29,448 nt of DNA from UBA1413 sp964395045 (GTDB taxonomy: Bacteria; Bacteroidota; Bacteroidia; Bacteroidales; Prolixibacteraceae): assembly GCA_964395045.1 (NCBI GenBank), contig CAYNBE010000017.1, forward strand, positions 1 through 29,448, read 5' to 3'. A program made the position numbers and the translations under genes. Below the pieces are notes generated by a model that saw only the letters and a program-made list of their open reading frames with translations, was not told the DNA's origin and ran no database searches. Shown here one piece after another: positions 8,265 to 16,586 of this stretch. Numbering within the stretch: the first letter of the stretch is position 1; each line of letters begins with the position of its first letter.

Positions 8265-8352
8265 TCAATCCGACATGGTGCCGTATCAAAATAAAGGTGA
8301 TTTGTTTAATACCATCAGGAAAACTTTCATCACCACGCTTTCGCAAATAATT

Positions 8353-9147
8353 ATGAACGGGAAAGGGATGTCGGTAGTATTTATTCTTGTATCCGTTATT
8401 TTATCAGCATGTTCATCGGCCATTGAGAAAACCGGAAAAGAAGAAGAGCCTGTGCTTGTGCAGGTATCTGTGATCGACGGGCTTCTGCAGGGAATATACG
8501 ACGGAACCTATCCGATCGGCAAACTTCTTGACATGGGAAACATGGGAACCGGTACGTTCGATAAGCTCAACGGGGAGATGATGATCCTGAACGACACCGC
8601 ATTCCAGATTCTTTCCTCGGGCCGGGTAGTCATCCCGGAACCTGAGACACTGACACCCTTTGCAGCCATCACCGAATTCCGGGCCGATACCAGTTTCCTG
8701 ATTTCAGATATCACATTCGACAGCCTGGAAGCAGCTTTTGACCATTATTTCCCGACTCGCAACCTTTTCTATGCCATCCATATTAAAGGGAACTTCCAGT
8801 ACGTGAAAACGAGGAGTGTTCCGGAGCAATACAAACCCTATCCTCCCCTCGTGGAAATAACCAGAAAACAGCCGGAATTTGAATTTGAAAATGTGATGGG
8901 TGACATTGCCGGATTTTTCACTCCTGATTATGCAAAAGGGATTGCCATTACCGGGTTTCACCTTCATTTTCTCACCTCAGACAGGACAGGTGGCGGACAT
9001 ATCACCCGTTTCACGTTGAAAGAAGGCACCATGAAAGTCGGATATCTTTCTGATTTTCAACTGATATTACCCGAAGAAGGCGATTTCTTCTCAGGGAACT
9101 TCAACATTGACAGGACAAAAGAGCTTGAAGAAGTTGAAAAACAATAA
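8353..9147 (+). CDS. budA: alpha-acetolactate decarboxylase, predicted lipoprotein
   Basis: The protein matches the acetolactate decarboxylase family (EC 4.1.1.5), which converts 2-acetolactate to acetoin. Family features are MGTGTFDKLNGEMMILND, LTPFAAITEF, and the metal site GFHLHFLTSDRTGGGHITRF. Numbered from this start, H203, H205 and H216 have the same spacing as the three zinc-binding histidines of the Brevibacillus enzyme (194, 196, 207). E75 and R154 match its active-site Glu65 and Arg145. I chose the ATG at 8353 because it gives a textbook lipoprotein signal ending LSAC at C20. An ATG at 8275 would extend the protein by 26 residues and would lie 10 bases after the thrA stop. It sits between thrA and the ApgM-like gene, an odd place for an acetoin-forming enzyme. 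Confidence 0.85.
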   Translation: MNGKGMSVVFILVSVILSACSSAIEKTGKEEEPVLVQVSVIDGLLQGIYDGTYPIGKLLDMGNMGTGTFDKLNGEMMILNDTAFQILSSGRVVIPEPETLTPFAAITEFRADTSFLISDITFDSLEAAFDHYFPTRNLFYAIHIKGNFQYVKTRSVPEQYKPYPPLVEITRKQPEFEFENVMGDIAGFFTPDYAKGIAITGFHLHFLTSDRTGGGHITRFTLKEGTMKVGYLSDFQLILPEEGDFFSGNFNIDRTKELEEVEKQ

Positions 9148-9153
9148 GATTCG

Positions 9154-10368
9154 ATGGGCATGAAACACATCATTATTTTAGGTGACGGAATGGCAGATGA
9201 GCCATTAGCGGAGCTTGGAAATAAGACTCCTCTTCAGGCTGCCATTAAACCAGCTATCGATGCCCTTGCGCGGAGAGGAAGGTGCGGAATGTTAAAGACC
9301 ATTCCGCCGGATATGCATCCGGGGAGCGAAATAGCCAATCTGTCGGTGCTAGGATACAATGTACGGGAAGTATTCGAGGGCCGCGGTGTTCTCGAAGCAG
9401 CCAGCCTGGGAGTAGCGCTCGAACCGGGCGACCTGGCGCTGAGGTGCAACCTGATCTGCATAAGGGAAGGGAAAATCAAAAACCACTCATCGGGGCACAT
9501 CTCCAGTCAGGAGGCAGGCGAATTGATCGGTTTTCTTTCGACAAAGCTGGGCAATGAAAAAATCAGGTTTTACCCGGGTGTTTCATATCGGCATCTGCTG
9601 GTAATCCGAGAAGGGGATAAATCGCTTGGGTGCACCCCTCCCCATGATGCTGTCGGCACTCCATTCAGAGAAATCATGGTCAAACCATTGGAAGAAAAAG
9701 CTGGCCCAACAGCCAAACTTCTGAATTACCTGATTATGAGATCAATGATGCTTCTCGAGTCGCACTCTGTTAACCTGAAACGGATTGCTGAAGGCAAGGA
9801 CCCGGCAACCTGCATCTGGCCATGGTCGCCTGGGTACAGACCACAAATGCCATTGCTGAAAGATTTGTATGGTATCGACCGTTCGGCTGTAATCTCGGCT
9901 GTTGACCTGATCCAGGGTATCGGGGTATATGCCGGGATGAACCTGATCCGGGTCGAAGGGGCCACCGGGTTATACGATACCAATTATGAAGGAAAAGCAA
10001 AGGCCGCCGTTGATGCTTTAAGAAACCATGATTTTGTATACCTGCACATCGAGGCAAGTGACGAAGCAGGCCATGAACGAAACCCAATGCTCAAGGTCAG
10101 GACCATAGAATATCTGGACAGGAGAATTGTAGCCCCCATTGTGGAAGAATGTAAAAAAATGGATGAACCGGTTGCATTGGCCCTTCTTCCCGATCATCCC
10201 ACTCCATGTACAATCGGCACCCACACACGGGAACCGGTGCCTTTCATTATCTTCAAACCGGGACAACCGGCCGACCAGGTGGCTGTTTATGATGAATTTT
10301 CAGCGCAGGAAGGAAGCTACGGACTACTCGAAGGGAATGATTTCATCCGGCATTTCCTGGGGGAGTGA
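9154..10368 (+). CDS. ApgM-like phosphotransferase, proposed homoserine kinase
   Basis: This 404-residue protein is in the archaeal-type cofactor-independent phosphoglycerate mutase family (ApgM, alkaline-phosphatase superfamily). Metal- and catalysis-related motifs are present: LGDGMADEP near the N-terminus, the nucleophile region PGSEIANLSVLGYN with S58, EASDEAGHERN, and LLPDHPTPCTIGTHTREPVPF. Members found beside thrA and thrC form a subgroup (TIGR02535) proposed to act as homoserine kinase. This operon has aspartokinase/homoserine dehydrogenase before it and threonine synthase after it but no GHMP-type thrB, so the enzyme very likely makes O-phosphohomoserine. A glycolytic mutase role is the alternative. 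It starts seven bases after the budA stop. Confidence 0.9.
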   Translation: MGMKHIIILGDGMADEPLAELGNKTPLQAAIKPAIDALARRGRCGMLKTIPPDMHPGSEIANLSVLGYNVREVFEGRGVLEAASLGVALEPGDLALRCNLICIREGKIKNHSSGHISSQEAGELIGFLSTKLGNEKIRFYPGVSYRHLLVIREGDKSLGCTPPHDAVGTPFREIMVKPLEEKAGPTAKLLNYLIMRSMMLLESHSVNLKRIAEGKDPATCIWPWSPGYRPQMPLLKDLYGIDRSAVISAVDLIQGIGVYAGMNLIRVEGATGLYDTNYEGKAKAAVDALRNHDFVYLHIEASDEAGHERNPMLKVRTIEYLDRRIVAPIVEECKKMDEPVALALLPDHPTPCTIGTHTREPVPFIIFKPGQPADQVAVYDEFSAQEGSYGLLEGNDFIRHFLGE

Positions 10369-10398
10369 CCACGCATCTGATAACAAAAACAGTTATTC

Positions 10399-11703
10399 AT
10401 GAGATATTACAGTACCAACCGTTCCGTTCCCCCCGTTACATTGAAAGAGGCCGTCCTGAAAGGGCTGGCAGCCGACAACGGTCTGTTTATGCCCGAAAGG
10501 ATCAATCGTTTTGAACCGCAGTTCTTCTCCGAAATCTCTCATCGATCGTTCAGCGAAATCGCATATGAAGTAGCGCTGAAATTTTTTGAAGAGGATGTGG
10601 AGCCGGAACAACTGAAACAGATTGTAAATGAAACACTTTCGTTCGATTGTCCCGTTGTGGAGGTTAAGAAAAGCATCTGGTCGCTTGAGCTGTTTCATGG
10701 CCCCACCCTGGCCTTCAAAGACGTGGGCGCCCGTTTCATGGCAAGGATGCTCAGCTATTTCCTCGGCGACAACAAAGAGATGGTCAATGTTCTCGTGGCA
10801 ACATCGGGAGATACTGGCAGTGCAGTTGCCAACGGATTTTTGGGAGTTCCGGGTATCCGTGTCTTCGTTCTTTATCCGAAAGCGAAAGTGAGCAAAATCC
10901 AGGAGATGCAGTTTGTCACACTTGGGAAAAACATAACAGCGGTGGAAGTGGAGGGTACGTTCGACGATTGCCAGCGGTTAGTCAAACAGGCATTTCTCGA
11001 TCCCGGCCTGAACAGGAAACATGTTTTCACATCAGCAAACTCTATCAATGTTGCCCGTTTTCTGCCACAGGCATTTTATTATTTCAACGCATGGGCAAGG
11101 CTGGCCGAATCAGGACTTTCCGGGGAAAAGATCGTTTTTGCGGTTCCAAGCGGCAATTTCGGGAACCTCACAGCCGGGCTTTTTGCACGGGAAATGGGAC
11201 TCCCTGTTGAAAAATTCATTGCTGTCAACAACGAAAATGACGTGGTCTATCAATATCTGCAGTCGGGAAATTACACACCCCGGTTATCGGTAGAAACCTT
11301 AGCCAATGCCATGGATGTGGGATCTCCGAGCAATTTTGCCCGTATCCTGGAGCTGTACGGCCATTCATGGGAAAAAATCAGTTCGGTGATCACCGGGAGC
11401 AGGTATTCGGATGACCAGATCAGGGAAACCATCCGATCACTATTCCGCGAGACCGGATATCTCTGCGACCCTCATGGCTCATGCGGTTATGCTGCCCTCC
11501 GGGATTACCTGCAGCCAGGGCAAACCGGAATCTTCCTCGAAACAGCCCACCCGGCAAAGTTCCTGAACACAATGGAAGAAATCGTAGGAAAAGGAAATAT
11601 TACGGTGCCTGAAAAACTGGAAGCGTTCATGAAAGGCAAAAAGCATTCGGTTCCGATAGGCAGCCGGTACGAAGAATTCCGGGAATGGCTGATGGATCAG
11701 TAA
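10399..11703 (+). CDS. thrC: threonine synthase
   Basis: This 434-residue PLP enzyme converts O-phosphohomoserine to threonine. The cofactor lysine is K107 in FHGPTLAFKDVGARF. The phosphate-binding VATSGDTGSAVANGF (about 133-146) and the VPSGNFGNLTAG loop (about 250) are also present. The N-terminal MRYYSTNR and LKGLAADNGLFMPE segments are characteristic of the long bacterial ThrC type. It is the last gene of the threonine operon, 30 bases after the ApgM-like gene. I see no convincing terminator after it. Confidence 0.97.
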   Translation: MRYYSTNRSVPPVTLKEAVLKGLAADNGLFMPERINRFEPQFFSEISHRSFSEIAYEVALKFFEEDVEPEQLKQIVNETLSFDCPVVEVKKSIWSLELFHGPTLAFKDVGARFMARMLSYFLGDNKEMVNVLVATSGDTGSAVANGFLGVPGIRVFVLYPKAKVSKIQEMQFVTLGKNITAVEVEGTFDDCQRLVKQAFLDPGLNRKHVFTSANSINVARFLPQAFYYFNAWARLAESGLSGEKIVFAVPSGNFGNLTAGLFAREMGLPVEKFIAVNNENDVVYQYLQSGNYTPRLSVETLANAMDVGSPSNFARILELYGHSWEKISSVITGSRYSDDQIRETIRSLFRETGYLCDPHGSCGYAALRDYLQPGQTGIFLETAHPAKFLNTMEEIVGKGNITVPEKLEAFMKGKKHSVPIGSRYEEFREWLMDQ

Positions 11704-12239
11704 AGAAACCCGAAAAGCCATAAAGGGATTTTACTCCCATATGATGGAAGAGATCATGCTGCGGGTAAAATCAACTTAGGTATCTCTGATGATTTGATAG
11801 TGTTTTTCGATCAATTCTTCCATAACATTGTGCATGATATACACTTTTTCAACATTAATGCTTTATGGTCTTAACATTTTTCAATTAAATTGTTTCCGGT
11901 CAAAAGCATTTTATAAAAAATGATCCGATTTTGTTCTATGAGAGTCTACCAATATTTGGAAATCCAGTCTCTTGAAGAATAACATAAAAAAATTACAAAA
12001 TAAACTCATCCCCGTCCCCTCTCTTCGGGAAGAACGGGGTGGCACCCGCAGGGTGGCGAGGTGAGTTATAATATTCTGATTTAGCAAATTAAACAAGTTT
12101 ATAATTACAGGTTACAGGAGAGGGGGACGAGATGGTGAAATCCTGCTTTCAGTGTCAAGCTACAGAAGAGGTCGGGGGAAAACGACTATTGCCACCTGGA
12201 AAGGCAGCAAATTGAATTCTGAAAGTGAAACCTGCTTTA
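11704..12239. other. 536-base gap between convergent thrC and CDF genes
   Basis: There is no intact gene. On the minus strand a short frame (ATG at 11835, stop at 11776) encodes MHNVMEELIEKHYQIIRDT, which looks protein-like and may be a scrap of a longer gene. Around 12002-12068 lies a palindromic element listed separately. A 14-15 base direct repeat, GTGAAA(T)CCTGCTTT, occurs at 12135-12149 and again at 12225-12238, next to the end of the cation-efflux gene. The rest is AT-rich DNA with no promoter or terminator that I can defend. Confidence 0.45.
12002..12068. repeat. palindromic, REP-like element
   Basis: The unit is bounded by imperfect inverted ends (AACTCATCCCC at 12003 and GAGGTGAGTT at 12058-12067). 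It contains nested stems: CCCCGT with ACGGGG (12010-12015 and 12034-12039), and TCTTC with GAAGA inside. A further copy of the CATCCCCGTCCCCTCTC arm occurs in inverted form at 12118-12134 (GAGAGGGGGACGAGATG). It is GC-rich in an AT-rich gap. It resembles the short palindromic interspersed repeats common in bacterial intergenic regions, but copy number cannot be seen in one window. Confidence 0.45.
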
Positions 12240-13133
12240 TTACTTCAAACATTCATATCCCGGAATTTCGCCTTTCAGAAATTCAAACTGAAGTGTAATA
12301 TGATCGATTCCAAACCCCGACAGCAGTTCCTTTTTAATTGCCTGGCGGATAACATAGGTTGCCGAAACAGGGATATCAGATTTCAGGACAATATGGGCTT
12401 CGAAATGGATTTTGCTGTCGTTCAGCTGCCAGATGTGGATATGGTGGATATTTTCCACCCCTTCGATTTCGGAGACAGCAGCCGCCACATCTTTGGGATC
12501 GATCCTTGCCGGGGACATTTGCATCAATATCCCGACCGACTCTTTCAGAATGGAAAAAGTCTGAGCAAACAGGTATCCGCTGATAAACAGCGTCACCAGG
12601 GGATCGATCCAGTACCATTGAAGAAACCGGATGGCAATTGCTCCTGTAACGACAGCCAGTGAAGTCAGGGCATCACCGGCCAGATGCAGATAGGCAGCCT
12701 TCAGGTTGATATTTTCCTTTCGGTCGCCATGAAGGATGAATACGGAAATCCCGTTTGCCAGGAGGCCAAGGAGTCCAAGCCACAACATCAAATAGGGATC
12801 CACCTCACGGAGATGTACGAACCTCCGGATGGCTTCGATCACAAGGTAGACCGAAACAGCTATCAGAACCAGGGCATTGATGAAAGCCGCCAGGATTTCA
12901 GCCCTCTGAAATCCGAAGCTGGATCGGTCGGTCCTTGGCCTTCGGGCCAGGCGCCCTGCCATCCATGCCAGTGTGACGGCAACCGAATCGCTCAGATTGT
13001 GGAGGGCATCCGAAATCAGGGCCAGGCTTCCTGAAATGAGACCTCCGGCTATCTGCGCCAGGGTAATGATGACATTCAATAAAACCGTGATAAGCAAATT
13101 TCTTTCCTGGCGATGATGGTGATGCCCTTTCAT
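12240..13133 (-). CDS. cation diffusion facilitator, zinc/cobalt/cadmium efflux (CzcD-like)
   Basis: This 297-residue CDF transporter has six predicted membrane helices and a C-terminal cytoplasmic metal-sensing domain (GVENIHHIHIWQLNDSK). The metal site of the zinc-selective type is visible: H45 and D49 in SDALHNLSDS (helix 2) and H150 and D154 in LHLAGDALTS (helix 5). The N-terminus MKGHHHH is His-rich. It would exchange cytosolic Zn2+ (or Co2+/Cd2+) for protons. It is transcribed alone and diverges from the gene at 13214. A TAAATTTG -7 motif lies just upstream. Confidence 0.93.
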   Translation of the reverse strand: MKGHHHHRQERNLLITVLLNVIITLAQIAGGLISGSLALISDALHNLSDSVAVTLAWMAGRLARRPRTDRSSFGFQRAEILAAFINALVLIAVSVYLVIEAIRRFVHLREVDPYLMLWLGLLGLLANGISVFILHGDRKENINLKAAYLHLAGDALTSLAVVTGAIAIRFLQWYWIDPLVTLFISGYLFAQTFSILKESVGILMQMSPARIDPKDVAAAVSEIEGVENIHHIHIWQLNDSKIHFEAHIVLKSDIPVSATYVIRQAIKKELLSGFGIDHITLQFEFLKGEIPGYECLK

Positions 13134-13155
13134 TTTTTATGATGTTACGACTTCG

Positions 13156-13163
13156 CAAATTTA
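13156..13163 (-). promoter_or_regulatory. Bacteroidota-type -7 element for the CDF gene
   Basis: On the minus strand TAAATTTG matches TAnnTTTG exactly and lies 22 bases before the CDF start codon. The -33 region is only T-rich (around TTTTTCAG), not a clean TTTG. Confidence 0.45.
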
Positions 13164-13213
13164 ATCCGGAACTGAAAAATATCTAATTTTATGCTGCCGA
13201 TAAAATTTGCAGA

Positions 13214-13906
13214 ATGAAGAAAACAACAATTTTCATAACCATCCTGATTATTTCAGCAGGATTGGTAAAATCACAGAACATGTCAATTCTGCCCCTTGAC
13301 GAGTTTTACAAGCAATATAAAATGCATGAGTACATCCAGAAATTCGGGATGAAAAGTGTAGTGGCAGGTTCACCTTACGAAACTGAAGAATTCATCACCG
13401 GAGATGTGATCACCACCAACAACATCCGTTATAGAGGGGTTCCGCTCAGATTGAATATTTTCTCTGATGAAATGGAATTCAAAACCGAAGATGGGTCCGT
13501 TTTATGCCTGGCTGCCCCTGAATTCACTGACAGTGTGATTGTTGGAAAAGAGAAATATATTTATTGCCCATATGCCTCGGGAAATAAAATACAGAGAGGT
13601 CATTTTGTTGTTCTGGCTGAGGGAAAATTAACTCTGCTGATGAAGAAGAATGTTTACCTGAAACCTGAAGAGCCAGCCGGAGCCTATAAGGATGCAGTTC
13701 CTCCGACATTTGTCAGAAAGCCGGATGAGTTCTATTTCAGGATTCTTCCCTCAGAAGCAAAAAAGGTGACCGGGAAAAAAGATATCCCTGAACTTTTACC
13801 CGATTCCCCTCCTTCATTGAATGAATTCCTGAAGAAGAACAAAGTCAGGTTCAACAAGGCCGAAGATTTGCTTAAGATCGTTCATTTATACAACTCCCAG
13901 CAATAA
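13214..13906 (+). CDS. exported hypothetical protein, first gene of the umuC run
   Basis: I do not recognise a named family. The 230-residue product begins with a clear Sec signal peptide (MKKTTIFITILIISAGLVKS). The mature part is mostly beta-rich, with GDVITTNNIRYRGVPLRLNIFSDEMEF in the first half, two cysteines (C96 and C117), and a Pro/Lys-rich helical end (PPSLNEFLKKNKVRFNKAEDLLKIVHLYNSQ). It is probably periplasmic or surface-exposed. It stands eight bases before umuC on the same strand and so may be cotranscribed. That would be an unusual partner for a DNA polymerase, and it may simply provide the promoter. Confidence 0.8.
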   Translation: MKKTTIFITILIISAGLVKSQNMSILPLDEFYKQYKMHEYIQKFGMKSVVAGSPYETEEFITGDVITTNNIRYRGVPLRLNIFSDEMEFKTEDGSVLCLAAPEFTDSVIVGKEKYIYCPYASGNKIQRGHFVVLAEGKLTLLMKKNVYLKPEEPAGAYKDAVPPTFVRKPDEFYFRILPSEAKKVTGKKDIPELLPDSPPSLNEFLKKNKVRFNKAEDLLKIVHLYNSQQ

Positions 13907-13914
13907 TCATCTTC

Positions 13915-15231
13915 ATGGCAGGACAGGAATCACCGGAACAATCCACTGGTATGCGGGGAGGTTTACAGGGAAAGATTTTTGCCCTTGCCGATTGCAACAA
14001 TTTTTACGTTTCGTGTGAAAGGGTTTTCAATCCTGCACTCAGGAACCGGCCGGTGGTTGTCCTTTCAAACAACGACGGATGTGTGATCGCACGTTCTGAA
14101 GAGGCCAAACAACTTGGCATCAGGATGGGAGTCCCTGCTTTCACCATCGAAAAAGTGCTGGTTGAAAACAGGGTGGCTGTTTTCTCCTCCAACTACGCAC
14201 TTTACGGCGACCTCTCCGGAAGGGTGATGAACCAGCTGGCAACCTTTGCCCCCGAAATGGAGGTTTACAGCATCGACGAAGCCTTTCTTGATCTTACGGG
14301 AATATTAACCGATTCGTTGCACGACTATGTGACTGACATCAGGAACACTGTTCTCAGAAACACCGGAATCCCAGTCAGCATAGGCGTCGGACCTACCAAA
14401 ACCCTGGCTAAACTTGCAAATCACTATGCAAAGAAAAACAAACTCCCGGTAACCTTGCTCCGCGAAGAATCCGACATTCGGGAAATTCTCGAAAAAACAG
14501 AGGTTGATGAGATATGGGGGATCGGGAAGCAACATGCACGTTTCCTGCAGCAGCATGGGATCGGCACTGCCGCCGACCTGGTTAATGCCCCCGGTCCCTG
14601 GGTAAAAAAGAACCTCTCTGTAACCGGTCTCAGGACAAAAAAGGAATTGTGCGGGTTATCATGCATCGACATTGACAAGGCACCCCCATCAAGCAAGGCA
14701 ATCTGCATTTCCAGGTCGTTCGGAACTCCCCAGACTGAAAAAGAACCTCTGGCTGAAGCCGTTGCCACTTTTGCGGCAGGGTGTTCCAAAAAATTGCGTA
14801 ACGAACACTCTGTTGCTTCCCGGATCATGGTATTTATCCATACAAATGCTTTCCGGAACGACCAGCCGCAGTATGCAAAAAACATCGTCATTGAACTTTT
14901 ATCTCCCACCAACAGCTCTGTTGAAATAGTAAAACAAGCGGTCAGAGGTCTGGACCTGATTTTCAGGACAGGATTCCTATATAAAAAAGCCGGTGTGATT
15001 GTCATGGATATCCTTCCGGCAGAAGCAATACAGCAGAATCTTTTCTCAGCCGGTAAGGATGAAAAACAGAGGAGGCTGATGGAATCACTCGACAGGGTAA
15101 ACCTGAAAATGGGAAAGGATATTTTAAAAATCGCTACACAGGGAACAACCCGGTCGTGGAAACTGAGACAGGAAAGACTTTCACCGGCTTACACCACCAG
15201 GTGGAATGAATTACTTGAAATAAAAACCTGA
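13915..15231 (+). CDS. umuC: Y-family translesion DNA polymerase, UmuC type
   Basis: This 438-residue UmuC-like polymerase copies damaged templates. The palm metal-binding residues are visible: D26 in ALADCNNFYVSCERVF and D121/E122 in VYSIDEAFLDLTGI. Other family segments are VVVLSNNDGCVIARSEEAK, PVSIGVGPTKTLAKLANHYAKK, and the little-finger SRSFGTP. The UmuC-specific C-terminal region is present. Family members usually begin close to the ALADCNNFY strand, so the ATG at 13951 is an alternative start that would remove 12 residues. No umuD lies nearby; an unlinked UmuD or independent action is possible. The SRAP gene follows 14 bases later. I see no recognisable LexA-type operator. Confidence 0.94.
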   Translation: MAGQESPEQSTGMRGGLQGKIFALADCNNFYVSCERVFNPALRNRPVVVLSNNDGCVIARSEEAKQLGIRMGVPAFTIEKVLVENRVAVFSSNYALYGDLSGRVMNQLATFAPEMEVYSIDEAFLDLTGILTDSLHDYVTDIRNTVLRNTGIPVSIGVGPTKTLAKLANHYAKKNKLPVTLLREESDIREILEKTEVDEIWGIGKQHARFLQQHGIGTAADLVNAPGPWVKKNLSVTGLRTKKELCGLSCIDIDKAPPSSKAICISRSFGTPQTEKEPLAEAVATFAAGCSKKLRNEHSVASRIMVFIHTNAFRNDQPQYAKNIVIELLSPTNSSVEIVKQAVRGLDLIFRTGFLYKKAGVIVMDILPAEAIQQNLFSAGKDEKQRRLMESLDRVNLKMGKDILKIATQGTTRSWKLRQERLSPAYTTRWNELLEIKT

Positions 15232-15245
15232 AATTAGCCCGAAAT

Positions 15246-15968
15246 ATGTGCTTTTTTTATTCGATGAGCCAGGTTGCACGGAATCTGGAGAACAGATACA
15301 ACGCTCCGGTTGACGTTGGAACAAAAATTGACCCGGTTCATTTTGTCAACGGTTTTGCATTTCCCGAAATGCCTGTGGTTCCTTCCGGTCCGGTCCGGAC
15401 GATCCGGCTTTTTCGTTGGGGACTTGTCCCTGCGTGGACCAGGGATGAGGAACAGGCCGACCTGATCAGGTCGAATACCCTCAATGCCCGTGCAGAATCT
15501 GTATTTGAAAAGCCGTCATTCCGAAAACCGATTCTTACCCGACGGTGCCTGGTACCTGCCGACGGATTTTTTGAATGGCAGCACGTGGGAAACAGGAAAA
15601 TTCCCTGGTATATCAGGATCAGAAATTCCGGAATATTTTCCTTCGGCGGAATCTGGGATCAATGGGAAAACAGGGACGGAACCATCCGCTTTACCTTCTC
15701 CGTCCTGACCACCGAAGCCAATCCGATGATGGCCGGAATTCACAATTCAAAGAAAAGGATGCCCCTGATTCTTCTGGAAGAATCGGAAGAAAAATGGCTC
15801 GATATGTCGCTCCCTGTCGAAAAAATAAAGGCACTCCTAGTGCCGTTCCCCGAAAACCAAATGGAAGCCTGGACAATCAGCAACCTGGTTTCTGATAAAA
15901 ACGCCGACCGGAACAGAGAAGAAATCAAAAAACCAGCCAACTGGTTTTTCGACAGTACCGGCAACTAA
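15246..15968 (+). CDS. SRAP/HMCES-family abasic-site processing protein (YedK-like)
   Basis: This 240-residue SRAP domain protein forms a covalent thiazolidine link with abasic sites in single-stranded DNA, shielding them from breakage. The catalytic Cys2 immediately follows the initiator Met (MCFFY), which fixes the start. N80 (NTLNARAES), E110 (GFFEW) and H166 (GIHNSKKRMPLIL) match the Asn, Glu and His of E. coli YedK and human HMCES. The usual H-x-RMP motif carries a short insertion (HNSKKRMP). The gene is placed between umuC and a KefF-like gene, 14 and 20 bases apart. SRAP genes are known to cluster with DNA-damage-response genes. Confidence 0.95.
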   Translation: MCFFYSMSQVARNLENRYNAPVDVGTKIDPVHFVNGFAFPEMPVVPSGPVRTIRLFRWGLVPAWTRDEEQADLIRSNTLNARAESVFEKPSFRKPILTRRCLVPADGFFEWQHVGNRKIPWYIRIRNSGIFSFGGIWDQWENRDGTIRFTFSVLTTEANPMMAGIHNSKKRMPLILLEESEEKWLDMSLPVEKIKALLVPFPENQMEAWTISNLVSDKNADRNREEIKKPANWFFDSTGN

Positions 15969-15988
15969 CTATTTGAATATCAATTATA

Positions 15989-16573
15989 ATGAACAGAATA
16001 CTGGTCATATTGGCACACCCTGCACTGCACAAGTCGAAAATTCACAAGGAACTAAGTGAAGCTGCGAAGTCGGTTAACGGAGTATCATTCAACGACCTGT
16101 ACAGCAATTATCCTGATTTTTACATCAACATAAAACACGAACAAAAACTTCTGCTTGAGAATGATATTGTTGTCTGGCAACATCCACTCTACTGGTACAG
16201 TTGTCCTTCCCTGATGAAAGAATGGATCGATGCGGTACTGGAACATAACTTTGCCTATGGAAAATCAGGCATTTTCTTAAAGGGGAAAAGGGTGATGTCG
16301 GCGATATCCACAGGTGGCAGTTCGAGCGTCTATTCCGAAGGGGGTGCCAGCCAGTACACCCTCCGGCAATACCTTGCGCCTTTTCATCAGACCGCAATCC
16401 TTTGCGGAATGGAGTACCTGCCCCCGTTTGTAATTTATGGATCGCATCAGCTCGAATCCAATCAAATTTTAACATACGCTGGGCAATACCGGCAGTTACT
16501 TCTGAAATTGCGCGATAACGGTTTGACACCGAAAGAGTGGGCCACAGTAACGAACTTGAACGATATCCTTTAA
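15989..16573 (+). CDS. KefF/KefG-like NAD(P)H quinone oxidoreductase
   Basis: This 194-residue flavodoxin-like fold protein is of the KefF/KefG/NQO type. It begins with the beta-alpha unit RILVILAHPALHKSKIH and contains QHPLYWYSCPSLMKEWIDAVL and HNFAYGKSGIFLKGKRVMSAISTGGS, the FMN- and substrate-site segments of the family. Such proteins are soluble ancillary subunits that bind and activate Kef potassium efflux systems and reduce electrophilic quinones. The next gene, 13 bases downstream, is a Kef-type antiporter, so the pairing is strong. Confidence 0.92.
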   Translation: MNRILVILAHPALHKSKIHKELSEAAKSVNGVSFNDLYSNYPDFYINIKHEQKLLLENDIVVWQHPLYWYSCPSLMKEWIDAVLEHNFAYGKSGIFLKGKRVMSAISTGGSSSVYSEGGASQYTLRQYLAPFHQTAILCGMEYLPPFVIYGSHQLESNQILTYAGQYRQLLLKLRDNGLTPKEWATVTNLNDIL

Positions 16574-16586
16574 AGCCCAATAAATT

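Noticed and set aside
8275..8352. Longer form of the acetolactate decarboxylase
   Set aside because: The extension would put about 45 residues before the lipobox Cys, long for a lipoprotein signal; kept only as an alternative start.
11719..11743. Possible terminator after thrC (GGGA and TCCC arms)
   Set aside because: The stem is only four base pairs and no T tract follows.
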